The notes: a model not told the origin generated them from the letters alone. A DNA stretch of 64,000 bases from Rhodocyclales bacterium (GCA_016183655.1 JACPEH010000009.1:1-64000); one strand, 5' to 3'; positions 25,801 through 34,418 are shown, counted from the first letter of the stretch. Numbers and translations are program-made.

Positions 25801-26527
25801 AGTCTTCAATGCGCTGGTGCGCAGCCTGAACAACCTGCAGCAGCGCGGCATCTGGTTGCGCCTGGCCGGACCGGCCGCCGTCGCGCTGCTGGTCTGGCTG
25901 CTGCTCGCGTTCTTCGCGCTGGAATGGTTCGTCGCCGAGCTGCTGCAGTTTCCGCCGCTGACTTGGATCACCGCTTGGGGCGCGTTCTGGCTGGCGAAGA
26001 TTCTGGCCTGGCTCGGCGGCTGGCTGGCGGTATTCGCGCTGGCCTATCTGACGGCGATGCTGCTCGCCGCGATCTTCGTCGTGCCGCTGCTGGTGAAGGA
26101 GATCGGTGCCCGCGAGTACCCGGACGTGGCGCGCATGGGCGACGACAGCTTCGTCGCCTCGACCGCCAACAGCCTGTTGGCGGCGCTCGGCTTCCTCGTC
26201 GGCTGGATCGGCACGCTGCCGCTGTGGCTGATTCCCGGCATGGGGCTGGTGCTGCCGATCTACTGGCTGGCCTGGCTGAATCGCCGTACCTTCGCCTACG
26301 ACGCGCTGGCGGCGCACGCCACGAAGCACGAGTGGAAGGCGCTGTTCGAGAAGCATCGCGGCAAGATGCTGCTGCTCGGCATCCTGCTCGGCGTGTTCGC
26401 CCATGTGCCGTTCGTCGGGCTGCTGGCGCCGGCGTTCGCCGCGCTGGCCTACGTGCATTACGGGCTGGAAGCGCTGCGCCGGGAGCGCGATGGCGCTGTC
26501 GTGATTATTGAGGGGGAGGTGTTGTGA
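25793..26527 (+). CDS. EI24 (CysZ-like) domain membrane protein
   Basis: A 244-residue inner-membrane protein with four to six hydrophobic helices, matching the EI24/CysZ family in layout (a long amphipathic start, then paired helices and the segment IPGMGLVLPIYWLAWLNRRTF). CysZ is a sulphate transporter, but many EI24 members have unknown roles, and no sulphur genes are near. The GTG start overlaps the hrpA stop by eight bases, and its own stop overlaps the next gene (GTGA). Confidence 0.8.
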   Translation: MVEVFNALVRSLNNLQQRGIWLRLAGPAAVALLVWLLLAFFALEWFVAELLQFPPLTWITAWGAFWLAKILAWLGGWLAVFALAYLTAMLLAAIFVVPLLVKEIGAREYPDVARMGDDSFVASTANSLLAALGFLVGWIGTLPLWLIPGMGLVLPIYWLAWLNRRTFAYDALAAHATKHEWKALFEKHRGKMLLLGILLGVFAHVPFVGLLAPAFAALAYVHYGLEALRRERDGAVVIIEGEVL

Positions 26528-27282
26528 AGAATTTTGCGGCGATCATCATCGGCGACGAAATCCTCTCCGGCAAGCGGCAGGACAAGCATTTTGCCAAGCT
26601 CGCCGAACTGCTCGGCGCGCGCGGCCTGCGCCTGTCGTGGGTCGAGTACCTCGGCGACGATCGCGCCCGGCTGACCGAGACCTTCCGGCGGACGCTGGCC
26701 GCCGGTGACGTGGTCTTCTCGTTCGGCGGCATCGGCAATACGCCCGACGACCACACGCGGCAGGCCGCGGCAGCAGCGCTCGGCGTCGAACTGGCGCTGC
26801 ATCCGGCAGGCGTCGAGGAGGCGAAGGTCCGCTTCGGCGACGACATGACGCCGCAGCGCCTGCAGTTGGTGACCTTTCCCGCCGGTACGCAGATCATCCC
26901 CAATCCGTTCAACCGCATTCCCGGCTTCATGGCGCGCGAGCACTACTTCGTGCCGGGCTTCCCGCAGATGGCGCACCCGATGGTCGAGTGGGTCCTGGAA
27001 ACCTTCTACCGCGACCAGTTCAAGTCGGCGCCGGTCGAGAAGGCCTTCCTGCTGACCGGCGAGCGCGCCTACGAGAGCGCACTGCTCGACCTGATGGAGC
27101 GCATCGTCGCCGCCTACCCGACGTTGCGGCTGTTCTCGCTGCCGTCGATCCAGGGCAAGGAGCGGCGCCATCTGGAACTGGGAGTAGAAGGGGAGCCGGT
27201 GCTGGTGGACAAGGCGATGGACGAGATCCGTGCCGAGGTCGAGAAGCGCGGCATCGACTGGGTCTGGCGCGACCCACAGTGA
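26524..27282 (+). CDS. Molybdopterin-binding / CinA N-terminal-like protein
   Basis: A 252-residue protein. The first 170 residues form a MoaB/MogA-like fold as found in the N-terminal half of CinA: IIIGDEILSGK, then FSFGGIGNTPDDHTRQAAA and GFPQMAHPM. The C-terminal CinA nicotinamide-deamidase domain is absent. The family is often named competence/damage-inducible protein A, though its role is unclear; it may be a nucleotide or pyrophosphate hydrolase. The GTG start overlaps the EI24 stop. This is the last gene of crcB-hrpA-EI24-cinA and is followed by a terminator. Confidence 0.85.
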   Translation: MKNFAAIIIGDEILSGKRQDKHFAKLAELLGARGLRLSWVEYLGDDRARLTETFRRTLAAGDVVFSFGGIGNTPDDHTRQAAAAALGVELALHPAGVEEAKVRFGDDMTPQRLQLVTFPAGTQIIPNPFNRIPGFMAREHYFVPGFPQMAHPMVEWVLETFYRDQFKSAPVEKAFLLTGERAYESALLDLMERIVAAYPTLRLFSLPSIQGKERRHLELGVEGEPVLVDKAMDEIRAEVEKRGIDWVWRDPQ

Positions 27283-27332
27283 TGATCCCCCGGGCGCGGC
27301 CGCAGGTCGGCCGTCCCCGGTCCGGAAAACAA

Positions 27333-27357
27333 AAAACCCGGCAGTGCCGGGTTTTTT
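27333..27357. terminator. Bidirectional terminator between the cinA-like gene and phasin 1
   Basis: AAAACCCGGC and GCCGGGTTTT form a perfect stem with a three-base loop, with A-run and T-run on the two sides. It can stop both convergent transcripts. Confidence 0.9.
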
Positions 27358-27373
27358 TCTGCGCGTGCTGTGC

Positions 27374-27928
27374 TTACTTCTTCTTGCCGGTGCTGCCGGC
27401 GTTGACCGCCTTGGCGGTGGCCGTCGAGGCGGCCTGCAGGTTGGCATCGGCGATCTCGGTCATCTGCTTGGCCATGTTCTGCATGTTGCCGAAGGCCTGG
27501 TTGGTGGCGTCGAGCATCGACTTCATCGCTGCGGCGAAGACGTCGCCGCCGACCGGGGCCTGCGCCGAGGTCTTGTCGATCGTGGCCGAGGCCTTCTTCG
27601 AGAAGTTGCTGTACTGGGCGTCCATCACCGACGTGACTTCGTGCTGCAGCTGGGTGACCAGGTCATAGACGCTGCGCGAATAGTCCATCAGCTTCTGCAC
27701 ATTGGGCTGGGCGACGGCGGCGTTGATCTTCGCCAGTTCCTGCGCGTCCTTGGCGGAAAGCACCTGCTGCGTGTTGGCAACGGCGGCGTTGAAGAATTCT
27801 CGGCTGGCGGCCATGTTCAGCGCGGCCAGCTTTTCCATGCCCTCGAAGGCGGTGCGCATGAGCGCCATCGTCACTTCGGCGTTGGCCTTCTGGGCGGCTG
27901 CGAGTTGGTCAAGATTGTTAGTGCTCAT
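27374..27928 (-). CDS. Phasin-family protein, copy 1
   Basis: A 184-residue helical protein of the phasin_2/PHA granule family: LDQLAAAQKANAEVTMAL, YSRSVYDLVTQLQHEV, an ALN...SREFF segment, and a lysine tail ending GKKK. Phasins coat polyhydroxyalkanoate granules and limit their size. The ATG at 27928 follows GGAGG five bases on. A sigma-70 promoter (TTGTCT, 17 bases, TATAGT) stands upstream. It has its own terminator and lies in tandem with a diverged second phasin. Confidence 0.88.
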   Translation of the reverse strand: MSTNNLDQLAAAQKANAEVTMALMRTAFEGMEKLAALNMAASREFFNAAVANTQQVLSAKDAQELAKINAAVAQPNVQKLMDYSRSVYDLVTQLQHEVTSVMDAQYSNFSKKASATIDKTSAQAPVGGDVFAAAMKSMLDATNQAFGNMQNMAKQMTEIADANLQAASTATAKAVNAGSTGKKK

Positions 27929-27971
27929 CACTTCCTCCGGTTCGTTGTCGTTGGGTTCAAGACATCAATAC

Positions 27972-28000
27972 ACTATAGAGTATGTGCCCAGCATAGACAA
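27972..28000 (-). promoter_or_regulatory. Sigma-70 promoter of phasin 1
   Basis: On the minus strand, TTGTCT (28000-27995) and TATAGT (27977-27972) are 17 bases apart, about 45 bases upstream of the start codon. Near-consensus spacing and -10 box. Confidence 0.65.
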
Positions 28001-28024
28001 AGCGCAAAGCTCAAAATGCAGGCC

Positions 28025-28056
28025 AAAAAAAACCCCCGAACAGGTCGGGGGTTTTT
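28025..28056 (-). terminator. Terminator of phasin 2
   Basis: The stem AACCCCCGA/TCGGGGGTT with a five-base loop is flanked by A and T runs. On the minus strand it directly follows the second phasin gene and isolates it from the promoter of phasin 1. Confidence 0.85.
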
Positions 28057-28073
28057 CTTCAGGCGGAAGCCGA

Positions 28074-28634
28074 TCAGGCAGCCTTTTTCTTGCCGGCGGC
28101 GGCGGTGGCGCCGACTGCCTTGACCGTGGCGTTGGTCGCGGCGGCGACGTTCGCTTCGGCGATCTCGGCGACTTGCTTGGCAGCCTTGTTCATGCTGTCG
28201 AAGGCCGAGTTGGCGGCGGCGATGGCCGACTTCACGGCGGCGACGGCGACGTCCGAACCGGCCGGGGCCGACTTGGCAGCCTTGTCCAGCAGGCCGGCGA
28301 CCGACTTCTGGAACTCGCTGAACTGCGATTCCAGAACCTTGGCGAACTCTTCCTGGGTCTGGGCCGAGATTTCGTAGACGCTACGCGAGTAGGCAACGGC
28401 CTTCTCGACGTTCGGTTGGGCCAGCGTGGCCTGGACCGAGATCGCTTCCTGCACGTCCTTGGCGCCGAGCAGGGCCTTGGTGTTGGAAACGCCGTCTTCC
28501 AGCACCGAGCGGGCGGTGTTCAGGTTCAGGGCGGCAACGCGCTCGGCCGAAGCCAGGGCGGTGTTGGCCAGGGTCAGCAGGGATTCAACGGCGGCCTTGT
28601 TGGCGGCGGCAAACTGTTCCGGGGTAGCAAACAT
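28074..28634 (-). CDS. Phasin-family protein, copy 2
   Basis: A 186-residue phasin related to copy 1: FATPEQFAAANKAAVESLLTL, ALN...VLEDGVSNTK, YSRSVYEISAQTQEEF and a tail AGKKKAA. The start at 28634 is placed seven bases after AGGAGA; an ATG six bases earlier is too close to that site. The promoter is close to perfect consensus, so the protein should be very abundant, as major phasins are. PHA synthesis genes are not in this window. Confidence 0.9.
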   Translation of the reverse strand: MFATPEQFAAANKAAVESLLTLANTALASAERVAALNLNTARSVLEDGVSNTKALLGAKDVQEAISVQATLAQPNVEKAVAYSRSVYEISAQTQEEFAKVLESQFSEFQKSVAGLLDKAAKSAPAGSDVAVAAVKSAIAAANSAFDSMNKAAKQVAEIAEANVAAATNATVKAVGATAAAGKKKAA

Positions 28635-28706
28635 GGTCATTCTCCTATAGGGGGTTAATTGTCCGCAGTGCTCCGCTTCGACTTGTTGCGCTGCAGCATG
28701 ATTCGA

Positions 28707-28734
28707 ATTATAGGGGTGCATGCCTGCTTGTCAA
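28707..28734 (-). promoter_or_regulatory. Consensus sigma-70 promoter of phasin 2
   Basis: On the minus strand, TTGACA (28734-28729) and TATAAT (28712-28707) are both perfect consensus with 16 bases between them. A CTGCAG-containing stretch lies around the expected start site (28690-28696), a word type associated with the phasin repressor PhaR; that link is inferred. Confidence 0.85.
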
Positions 28735-28738
28735 GCAC

Positions 28739-28761
28739 TTTTTTGTGCGCCGCACAAAAAA
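28739..28761. promoter_or_regulatory. Inverted repeat upstream of the phasin 2 promoter
   Basis: TTTTTTGTGC and GCACAAAAAA are perfectly inverted around GCC, ending four bases upstream of the -35 box. The T-run is on the 5' arm and the A-run on the 3' arm, the wrong way round for an intrinsic terminator on either strand. It is therefore more likely a protein-binding site or UP-like element. Confidence 0.6.
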
Positions 28762-28897
28762 TATTTTACCGTTTATAAACATTGTGTTGCGTTTGCTGTG
28801 CGCGCATTGCTGGTGACTTCCAGTGCGTCGCAGCAGACGGCGCCGGGCCTGATTCGGAACGGGGGCGTGGGGGCAGGGCGGCGCGGCGCCCCGTCGC

Positions 28898-29497
28898 TCA
28901 CTCCTTGACCGGGAGGCTGCCTGAGGGGCGCAGCGTCAGCGGCTCCGCTTTGCCGGCGTCGCCCTCGTTCTTGCCCTTGGGCTGGATGATCGCGCGCACG
29001 CGACCGCCCTCGACCTTCGCCGGGGTCTTGCCGTCGGCGGCGATGCCGGAGGTGACCAGGTACTGTTCGGTGAGCGCGTTGTAGGAGATGTAGTTGCCCT
29101 TCACTTCGTCGCCGCCGCTTTTTACCCAGGCGCGGATGAAGAATTCGGTCTTTTCGTTGCGCGCGTCGTGCTCGATGCGCTCGCCTTCGCCCTCGACGTA
29201 GTCATCGCGGCCCTCTCGCTTCTGCTTGAAGCGGGCGACGCCGCCGGCGCCGCCGCTGGCGACTCCCTTCTGGAAGCCGTCGGCATCCTGGGTGACGACG
29301 ATCTTGTCGGCGCGGATGGTCAGCGTGCCCTGCGTCAACACGACATTGCCCTCGAAGATCTGGACCTTCTTGACCTCGTCGACGCTGATGCGGTTGGCTT
29401 CGAGGTTGATCGGTTTTTCGCGGTCGGCGCGCTCGGCGAGTGCCGGCGTCGCCGCCGTCAGGGAAATCAGCGCGAGGGAAATCAGGGTTCGCTTCAT
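28898..29497 (-). CDS. lptA: Lipopolysaccharide transport periplasmic protein LptA
   Basis: A 199-residue periplasmic protein with a signal peptide ending TPALA. The OstA/LptA beta-jellyroll follows with repeated short strands (INLEANRISVDEVKKVQIFEGNV, TIRADKIVV). LptA monomers bridge inner and outer membranes and carry LPS. The start overlaps the lptC stop (ATGA). The glycine-rich GGAGGVARFK loop and lysine-rich tail are local variations. The lptB ATPase expected next is not seen; the gene is followed by the phasin 2 control region. Confidence 0.92.
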   Translation of the reverse strand: MKRTLISLALISLTAATPALAERADREKPINLEANRISVDEVKKVQIFEGNVVLTQGTLTIRADKIVVTQDADGFQKGVASGGAGGVARFKQKREGRDDYVEGEGERIEHDARNEKTEFFIRAWVKSGGDEVKGNYISYNALTEQYLVTSGIAADGKTPAKVEGGRVRAIIQPKGKNEGDAGKAEPLTLRPSGSLPVKE

Positions 29498-30081
29498 GGC
29501 TTGCTTTTCGCCTTTCTGCTTTCAAACTGACCGGTGGCCTGCGATTCCAGGACGTAGGTCTGGGTCTTGTTGTCGAGATGCATGCCGACGCCCTTGAGCC
29601 AGGAGGCGCCCTGCGTGAAGGTTACCGGACTGGCCGTGGTCGCCGTTTCGGCTTCGGTCTGCACCGTCAGGTCGGGCATGTAGCCGAACAATGCCGCGCG
29701 TGTCGGCGTCGGGTCGCGCTTGATGCGTACGTCGTCGTTCAGCTGCACGGTCTCGCCGTCGGCGCTGACATGGGCTCGTTGCGCGCTCAGGTACAGCGTC
29801 GGCTTGCTGGGGTTCAGGTAGGTCAGGTAGGGCTTGGCGATCTCGGTCGAGTCATCGTCGGGGTAATGCGTGGACTCGGTGGCGGTCAGGATGTACTGGA
29901 GTTCGCCGCCCTTGGTCAGCTTGCGGATTTCCATGCCGGTGATGACGTAGTCCGGGTCATGGCGGTCCTTGCCGTCGCTGCGCTCGTCGGGAAAGGTGGT
30001 GGCATGGATCAGCCAGAAGGTCAGTCCGGCCAGTACGGTCAGGACCGAGATCGGAAAGGCGGCGCTCGACCAGGTCTTCAT
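29494..30081 (-). CDS. lptC: LPS export system protein LptC
   Basis: A 195-residue bitopic protein: one N-terminal helix (FPISVLTVLAGLTFWLI), then a periplasmic LptC domain (DYVITGMEIRKLTKGGELQYIL). LptC takes LPS from the LptB2FG transporter and hands it to LptA. The start at 30081 overlaps the kdsC stop and the end overlaps lptA, so the four genes kdsD-kdsC-lptC-lptA behave as one operon. Confidence 0.92.
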   Translation of the reverse strand: MKTWSSAAFPISVLTVLAGLTFWLIHATTFPDERSDGKDRHDPDYVITGMEIRKLTKGGELQYILTATESTHYPDDDSTEIAKPYLTYLNPSKPTLYLSAQRAHVSADGETVQLNDDVRIKRDPTPTRAALFGYMPDLTVQTEAETATTASPVTFTQGASWLKGVGMHLDNKTQTYVLESQATGQFESRKAKSKP

Positions 30082-30602
30082 TGCGGCAACCAGGGGGCGA
30101 TGACGTCGTCGAGCCGGCCCTGCGCGGCGAGGATGAAGTCGCAGGCCTCGCGCACGGCGCCGCGGCCGCCTTCCTTCTTCGTCACCAGCGTAGCGCGCTG
30201 CAGTACCGCCGCGTGGGCGTTCGCGGGGGCCGCCGAGAAGCCGCACAGGCCCATCACCGCCAGGTCCATCACGTCGTCACCCATGTAGCCGGCCTGGTCG
30301 GCGGCGAGGCTGAGCTCGCCGAGAATCCCGCGCAGGCAGGCGGCCTTGTCATGCACGCCCTGGTGCAGCCGGCCGAGGCCGAGGTTGCGGGCGCGCACTT
30401 CGACGCAGGCGGCCTGCCGGCCGGTGATGATGGCCACCGCGATGCCGGCCTTCTCCAGCATCTTCAGGCCGGCGCCGTCGAGGGCGTTGAAGGCCTTCAG
30501 CTCGCTGCCGCTGTCGGTGTAGTAGATGCTGCCGTCGGTCATCACTCCGTCGACGTCGAAGGCCATCAGGCGCAGCTTGCTGGCACGGGCAGCGGCATCC
30601 AT
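30078..30602 (-). CDS. kdsC: Kdo-8-phosphate phosphatase KdsC
   Basis: A 174-residue HAD-family phosphatase that removes phosphate from 3-deoxy-D-manno-octulosonate 8-phosphate, the last step in making free Kdo. The catalytic motif is FDVDGVMTDG (Asp15, Asp17), motif II is in IITGRQ, and the metal loop is GYMGDDVMD. It lacks a cap domain, as usual for this tetrameric enzyme. The start shares one base with the kdsD stop. Confidence 0.93.
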   Translation of the reverse strand: MDAAARASKLRLMAFDVDGVMTDGSIYYTDSGSELKAFNALDGAGLKMLEKAGIAVAIITGRQAACVEVRARNLGLGRLHQGVHDKAACLRGILGELSLAADQAGYMGDDVMDLAVMGLCGFSAAPANAHAAVLQRATLVTKKEGGRGAVREACDFILAAQGRLDDVIAPWLPQ

Positions 30603-31579
30603 CAGATTACCTTGGCCTTGAACAGGTCGTGCATGTTCAGCGCACCGAGCAGGCGGCCATCGCCATCGGTTACCGGCAGCTGGTTGATGCGGAACTGCTC
30701 CATCATCTCGACCGCTTCCACCGCCAGCTTGTCCGGTCCGATGCTGCGCGGATTCCGGGTCATCACGTCGGCGACGCACAGTGCGCGCAAGTCGAGGTTC
30801 TTCTCGAAAGCGCGGCGCAGATCGCCGTCGGTGAAGATGCCGACGACACAGCTGGCGTCGTCGACGACGGCGGTCATGCCGATGCCGCCTTTGGAGATTT
30901 CCAGAATGGCGGCGGCGACGCTGGCATCCGGCGCCACTGCCGGCGGCGCTTCGCGCATCACGTCGCGGACGTGCGTCAGCAGCCGGCGGCCGAGCGCGCC
31001 ACCCGGGTGCGAACGGGCGAAGTCTTCGGCGCCGAAGCCGCGGGCGTCGAGCAGCGCCACTGCCAGCGCATCGCCGAGCGCCAGTGCGGCGGTAGTGCTC
31101 GCCGTCGGCGCCAGGTTGAGCGGGCAGGCTTCCTCGGCAACCGCGGCGTCGAGGTGAGCGTCGGCTTCGCGGGCCAGTGAAGAGTCCGGGTTGCCGGTCA
31201 TCGCGATCAGTTTGCCGCCGAGACGCTTGAAGATCGGCACGATGGCCATCAGCTCCTCGCTCTCGCCGGAGTTGGAGAGCGCGATCAGCACGTCGTCGCG
31301 GGTGATCATGCCGAGGTCGCCGTGGCTGGCTTCGGCGGGGTGCACGAAGTAGGCGGGGGTGCCGGTGCTGGCAAAGGTCGCCGCGATCTTGCGTGCGATA
31401 TGGCCCGACTTGCCCATGCCGCTGACGATGACGCGGCCGTGGCAGTTGAGGATGAGCGCCAGCGCGGCGAGGAACTCGCCGTCGATGCGGTCGCCGAGAG
31501 CGGCAACGGCTTCGGCCTCGATGCGAAGGACGCGACGGGCAAGGTCGAGCGCTGTCGGCGAGGGCTGGATTTGGTTCAT
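30602..31579 (-). CDS. kdsD: Arabinose-5-phosphate isomerase KdsD/KpsF
   Basis: A 325-residue protein with an N-terminal SIS sugar-isomerase domain (GMGKSGHIARKIAATFASTG, SNSGESEEL) and two C-terminal CBS domains (VMREAPPAVAPDAS, VMTRNPRSIGPDKL). It converts ribulose-5-phosphate to arabinose-5-phosphate for Kdo synthesis. The start at 31579 was chosen because the conserved protein begins there; the long frame upstream runs into the divergent antiporter gene. Confidence 0.93.
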   Translation of the reverse strand: MNQIQPSPTALDLARRVLRIEAEAVAALGDRIDGEFLAALALILNCHGRVIVSGMGKSGHIARKIAATFASTGTPAYFVHPAEASHGDLGMITRDDVLIALSNSGESEELMAIVPIFKRLGGKLIAMTGNPDSSLAREADAHLDAAVAEEACPLNLAPTASTTAALALGDALAVALLDARGFGAEDFARSHPGGALGRRLLTHVRDVMREAPPAVAPDASVAAAILEISKGGIGMTAVVDDASCVVGIFTDGDLRRAFEKNLDLRALCVADVMTRNPRSIGPDKLAVEAVEMMEQFRINQLPVTDGDGRLLGALNMHDLFKAKVI

Positions 31580-31690
31580 GGAATCGATGCGGTTATGATT
31601 CGGGGAAGTATAGCAGATCGGCCCGGATCCCCTGATTTCAGGCCGCTCGCGTACCCTTGCCCCCATCCCGCCGAGAGCCGCCGCCGACCG

Positions 31691-33658
31691 ATGAATACCC
31701 TGCAGCTTTCCCTGCTCCTGCTCGGCGCTTCCGTGTTCGCGGTGATCCTTTTCCGTCGCGCCAACCTGCCGCCGGTGCTCGGCTATCTGCTGGTCGGCAC
31801 GCTGATCGGGCCGCACGCGCTCAATCTGGTCGCCAACGCCAGCGGCACGGCCCACCTCGCCGAGTTCGGCGTCGTCTTCCTGATGTTCTCGATCGGGCTG
31901 GAGTTTTCGCTGACCAAGCTGCACGCGATGCGGCGCATCGTCTTCGGCCTCGGCCTGCTGCAGGTGACAACGACCCTGCTGCTGACGGCGGCGATCAGCC
32001 TGGCCTTCGATATCGACTGGCAGGGCGGCGTCGCCCTCGGTGGTGTGCTGGCGATGTCGTCGACGGCGGTGCTGACCAAGCTGCTGACCGACCGCATGGA
32101 GCTCGACGCCAAGCATGGGCGCGAGGTGATGGGCGTGCTGTTGTTCCAGGATCTGGCGGTGGTGCCGCTACTGATCCTGATTCCCTCCTTCACCCGCTCG
32201 CCGGAGCAGATGGCGATGATGATGGGCGTCGCCGTGCTCAAGGCGGCTGCGGTGCTGGCGCTGGTGCTCTATTTCGGCCAGCGCCTGATGCGCAAGTGGT
32301 TCTTCATCGTCGCCCGCGGCAAGTCGGCCGAGCTGTTCATGCTCAACGTGCTGCTAATCACGCTCGGGCTGGCCTACCTGACCGAACTCGCCGGGCTGTC
32401 GCTGGCGCTCGGCGCCTTCGTCGCCGGCATGCTGATCTCGGAAACGGAGTACCGCTATCAGGTGGAGGAGGACATCAAGCCGTTCCGCGACGTGCTGATG
32501 GGCCTGTTCTTCGTCACCATCGGCATGCTGCTCGATGCGCAGCTCGTCTTCTCCAACCTGCTGCTGGTGCTCGGCGTACTGGCAGCGATGCTGCTGCTGA
32601 AGTTCGTCGTCATCGGCGGCCTCTCCCGGCTGCTCGGCGCGGCGCCGGGAACGGCGATCCGCAGCGGTCTGTGGCTGTGCGCCGGCGGCGAGTTCGGCTT
32701 CGTCCTGCTCGCCGAGATCAAGCGCTTCGACCTGGTGCCGACGCTGGCCTCGCAGGCGGTGCTGGCGGCGTTGGTGCTGTCGATGCTGATCGCGCCGGTC
32801 ATCGTGCACTACGCCGATCGCATCGCGCTGCGCTTTGCCGCCAACGAGTGGCTGTTGCGCTCGATGGAACTGACCAACATCTTCGCGCAGAGCATGGGTA
32901 CCGAGCGGCATGCGATCGTCTGCGGCTTCGGCCGCACCGGCCAGACGCTGGCGCGCTTCATGGCGCAGGAAGGGGTTGGCTACATGGCGCTCGACCTCGA
33001 TCCGGAGCGCGTGCGCGAGGCGGCGGCCGCCGGCGAGAACGTCGTCTTCGGCGATGCGGCGCGGCGCGAGACCCTGCTGGCCGCCGGGGTCAAGCGGGCC
33101 AGCGTGCTGGTCATTACCTTCGCCGACACGCGCGCTGCCGAGCGCATCCTGCATATCGTGCACGAATTGAAGCCGGACCTGCCGGTGGTGGTGCGCACCT
33201 ACGACGATACGGAGATGGAGCGGCTGCGTGCCGCCGGGGCCGCCGAGGTGGTGCCGGAGTCGCTGGAGGCCAGCATGATGCTTGCCTCGCACGCGCTGGT
33301 GCTGATCGGCGTGCCGATCAACCACGTGCTGAAGCGCGTCCGTGAGATGCGTGCCGGCCAGTACCAGCTGCTGCGCGGCTTCTTCCGCGGGCAGTCCGAC
33401 CGCGAGGACGACGTGCACGAGAGCGAGGCGGTGCGCCTGCATTCGGTGACGCTGGCGCCCGGCGCATGGTCGGTCGGGCATGAACTGGCCGAACTGGCGC
33501 TGGCGGAACTGGGGGTCACGGTCAGCGCCGTCCGCCGGCGCAACATTCGGGCGATGGAGCCGTCCGATGAACTGCGCTTCCAGGAAGGCGATGTGGTCGT
33601 GCTGTTCGGTCGGCCGGACGGGCTGGCGGTGGCGGAAGAGCGATTGCTGAAGGGGTAG
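31691..33658 (+). CDS. Kef-type monovalent cation/proton antiporter
   Basis: A 655-residue protein with an N-terminal CPA2 antiporter domain of about 12 helices (FMFSIGLEFSLTKL, LGAFVAGMLISETEYRYQVE). A cytoplasmic TrkA-N/RCK domain follows (VCGFGRTGQTLARFMAQEG, an NAD-binding GxGxxG) and then a TrkA-C domain at the end. It resembles KefB/YbaL-type potassium efflux systems protecting against electrophiles or acid. No KefF/KefG ancillary gene is adjacent. It is divergent from kdsD. Confidence 0.92.
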   Translation: MNTLQLSLLLLGASVFAVILFRRANLPPVLGYLLVGTLIGPHALNLVANASGTAHLAEFGVVFLMFSIGLEFSLTKLHAMRRIVFGLGLLQVTTTLLLTAAISLAFDIDWQGGVALGGVLAMSSTAVLTKLLTDRMELDAKHGREVMGVLLFQDLAVVPLLILIPSFTRSPEQMAMMMGVAVLKAAAVLALVLYFGQRLMRKWFFIVARGKSAELFMLNVLLITLGLAYLTELAGLSLALGAFVAGMLISETEYRYQVEEDIKPFRDVLMGLFFVTIGMLLDAQLVFSNLLLVLGVLAAMLLLKFVVIGGLSRLLGAAPGTAIRSGLWLCAGGEFGFVLLAEIKRFDLVPTLASQAVLAALVLSMLIAPVIVHYADRIALRFAANEWLLRSMELTNIFAQSMGTERHAIVCGFGRTGQTLARFMAQEGVGYMALDLDPERVREAAAAGENVVFGDAARRETLLAAGVKRASVLVITFADTRAAERILHIVHELKPDLPVVVRTYDDTEMERLRAAGAAEVVPESLEASMMLASHALVLIGVPINHVLKRVREMRAGQYQLLRGFFRGQSDREDDVHESEAVRLHSVTLAPGAWSVGHELAELALAELGVTVSAVRRRNIRAMEPSDELRFQEGDVVVLFGRPDGLAVAEERLLKG

Positions 33659-33667
33659 CCGGAAAAG

Positions 33668-33693
33668 AACAAGCCCGCCGGGGCGGGCTTGTT
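33668..33693. terminator. Hairpin between convergent antiporter and pilin genes
   Basis: AACAAGCCCGCC and GGCGGGCTTGTT form a perfect 12-pair stem around GG. T-runs are weak on both sides. The position between two convergent stops suggests a bidirectional terminator. Confidence 0.7.
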
Positions 33694-33710
33694 GACGCGT
33701 TTTCGGGCGT

Positions 33711-34379
33711 TCAGAAAGCGGCGCAGACGGTATAGGTGGCGTCGTCGGCGATGGCGCCGGCGCCGGCGGTCGGAACCGCTGCGAGGGCGGCGCCGGCGTA
33801 TCCGTTGGCGCCGACGCGAAGCGAGCCGGTGGTGGTGTTGCCGTCGTCCATGGTGATGTCGATCTGCTTGGCGAACTTGCCCAGAATGCCGTCGGAACAG
33901 ACGAAGTACGAGCCGGTCATGTTGGCAATCGGGGCGGTGCTCTGCACGCCGATGCGCCCGCCGTCGGTGTTGCGCGGCACCGATGCGGCAATCGCTGCGG
34001 CCGAGGAGAAGTCCGTCGAGCCGGCGGCAATGTTCGCCAGGCGGACCTGTTGCCAGAAGGCGAGCGATTCGTCGGTGGCGGTGGTCGAGTTGAAGTTGCC
34101 CTCGATGCGGCCGTTGCCGATCGTTGCCGCGGTCGGGGCCAAGGTGGCCCCCGCTCCGACGTGCGTTGCCGCCGCGGGGTCGTCGCCGGGTAGCGCCTTG
34201 TACTTGTCCTGGTAGCCGTAGATGAACAGCGGCACTGCCTTGATGTCGCTGATGTGGTTCTTCACCTTGGCGCTGTTCACCAGCTCCTGCCCCTTCAGCA
34301 CGCCGCCGAGCAGCAGGCCGATGATGACCAGTACAATGGCAATTTCGACGAGCGTGAAGCCGGATTGTCGGTTTTTCAT
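33711..34379 (-). CDS. Type IV pilin-like prepilin
   Basis: A 222-residue protein with a class III signal: a basic leader ending RQSG, cleaved before FTLVEIAIVLVIIG, with the conserved Glu at position 5 of the mature chain. The hydrophobic helix continues to LLLGGVLKGQEL. The globular part has two cysteines near the C-terminus (YFVCSDG and YTVCAAF), as in the pilin D-loop. It may be a major or minor pilin or a pseudopilin. It is isolated from other pil genes. A sigma-54-type promoter lies just upstream, and a PilS-PilR pair is encoded at 39111-42045. Confidence 0.85.
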   Translation of the reverse strand: MKNRQSGFTLVEIAIVLVIIGLLLGGVLKGQELVNSAKVKNHISDIKAVPLFIYGYQDKYKALPGDDPAAATHVGAGATLAPTAATIGNGRIEGNFNSTTATDESLAFWQQVRLANIAAGSTDFSSAAAIAASVPRNTDGGRIGVQSTAPIANMTGSYFVCSDGILGKFAKQIDITMDDGNTTTGSLRVGANGYAGAALAAVPTAGAGAIADDATYTVCAAF

Positions 34380-34418
34380 TTGGGATGCCTGCGGTCGTGA
34401 TTGAGACAATCCGGATTG

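Noticed and set aside
28739-28761. Intrinsic terminator between lptA and phasin 2
   Set aside because: The T-run precedes and the A-run follows the stem on both strands, so a transcript would not end in a U-run after the hairpin.
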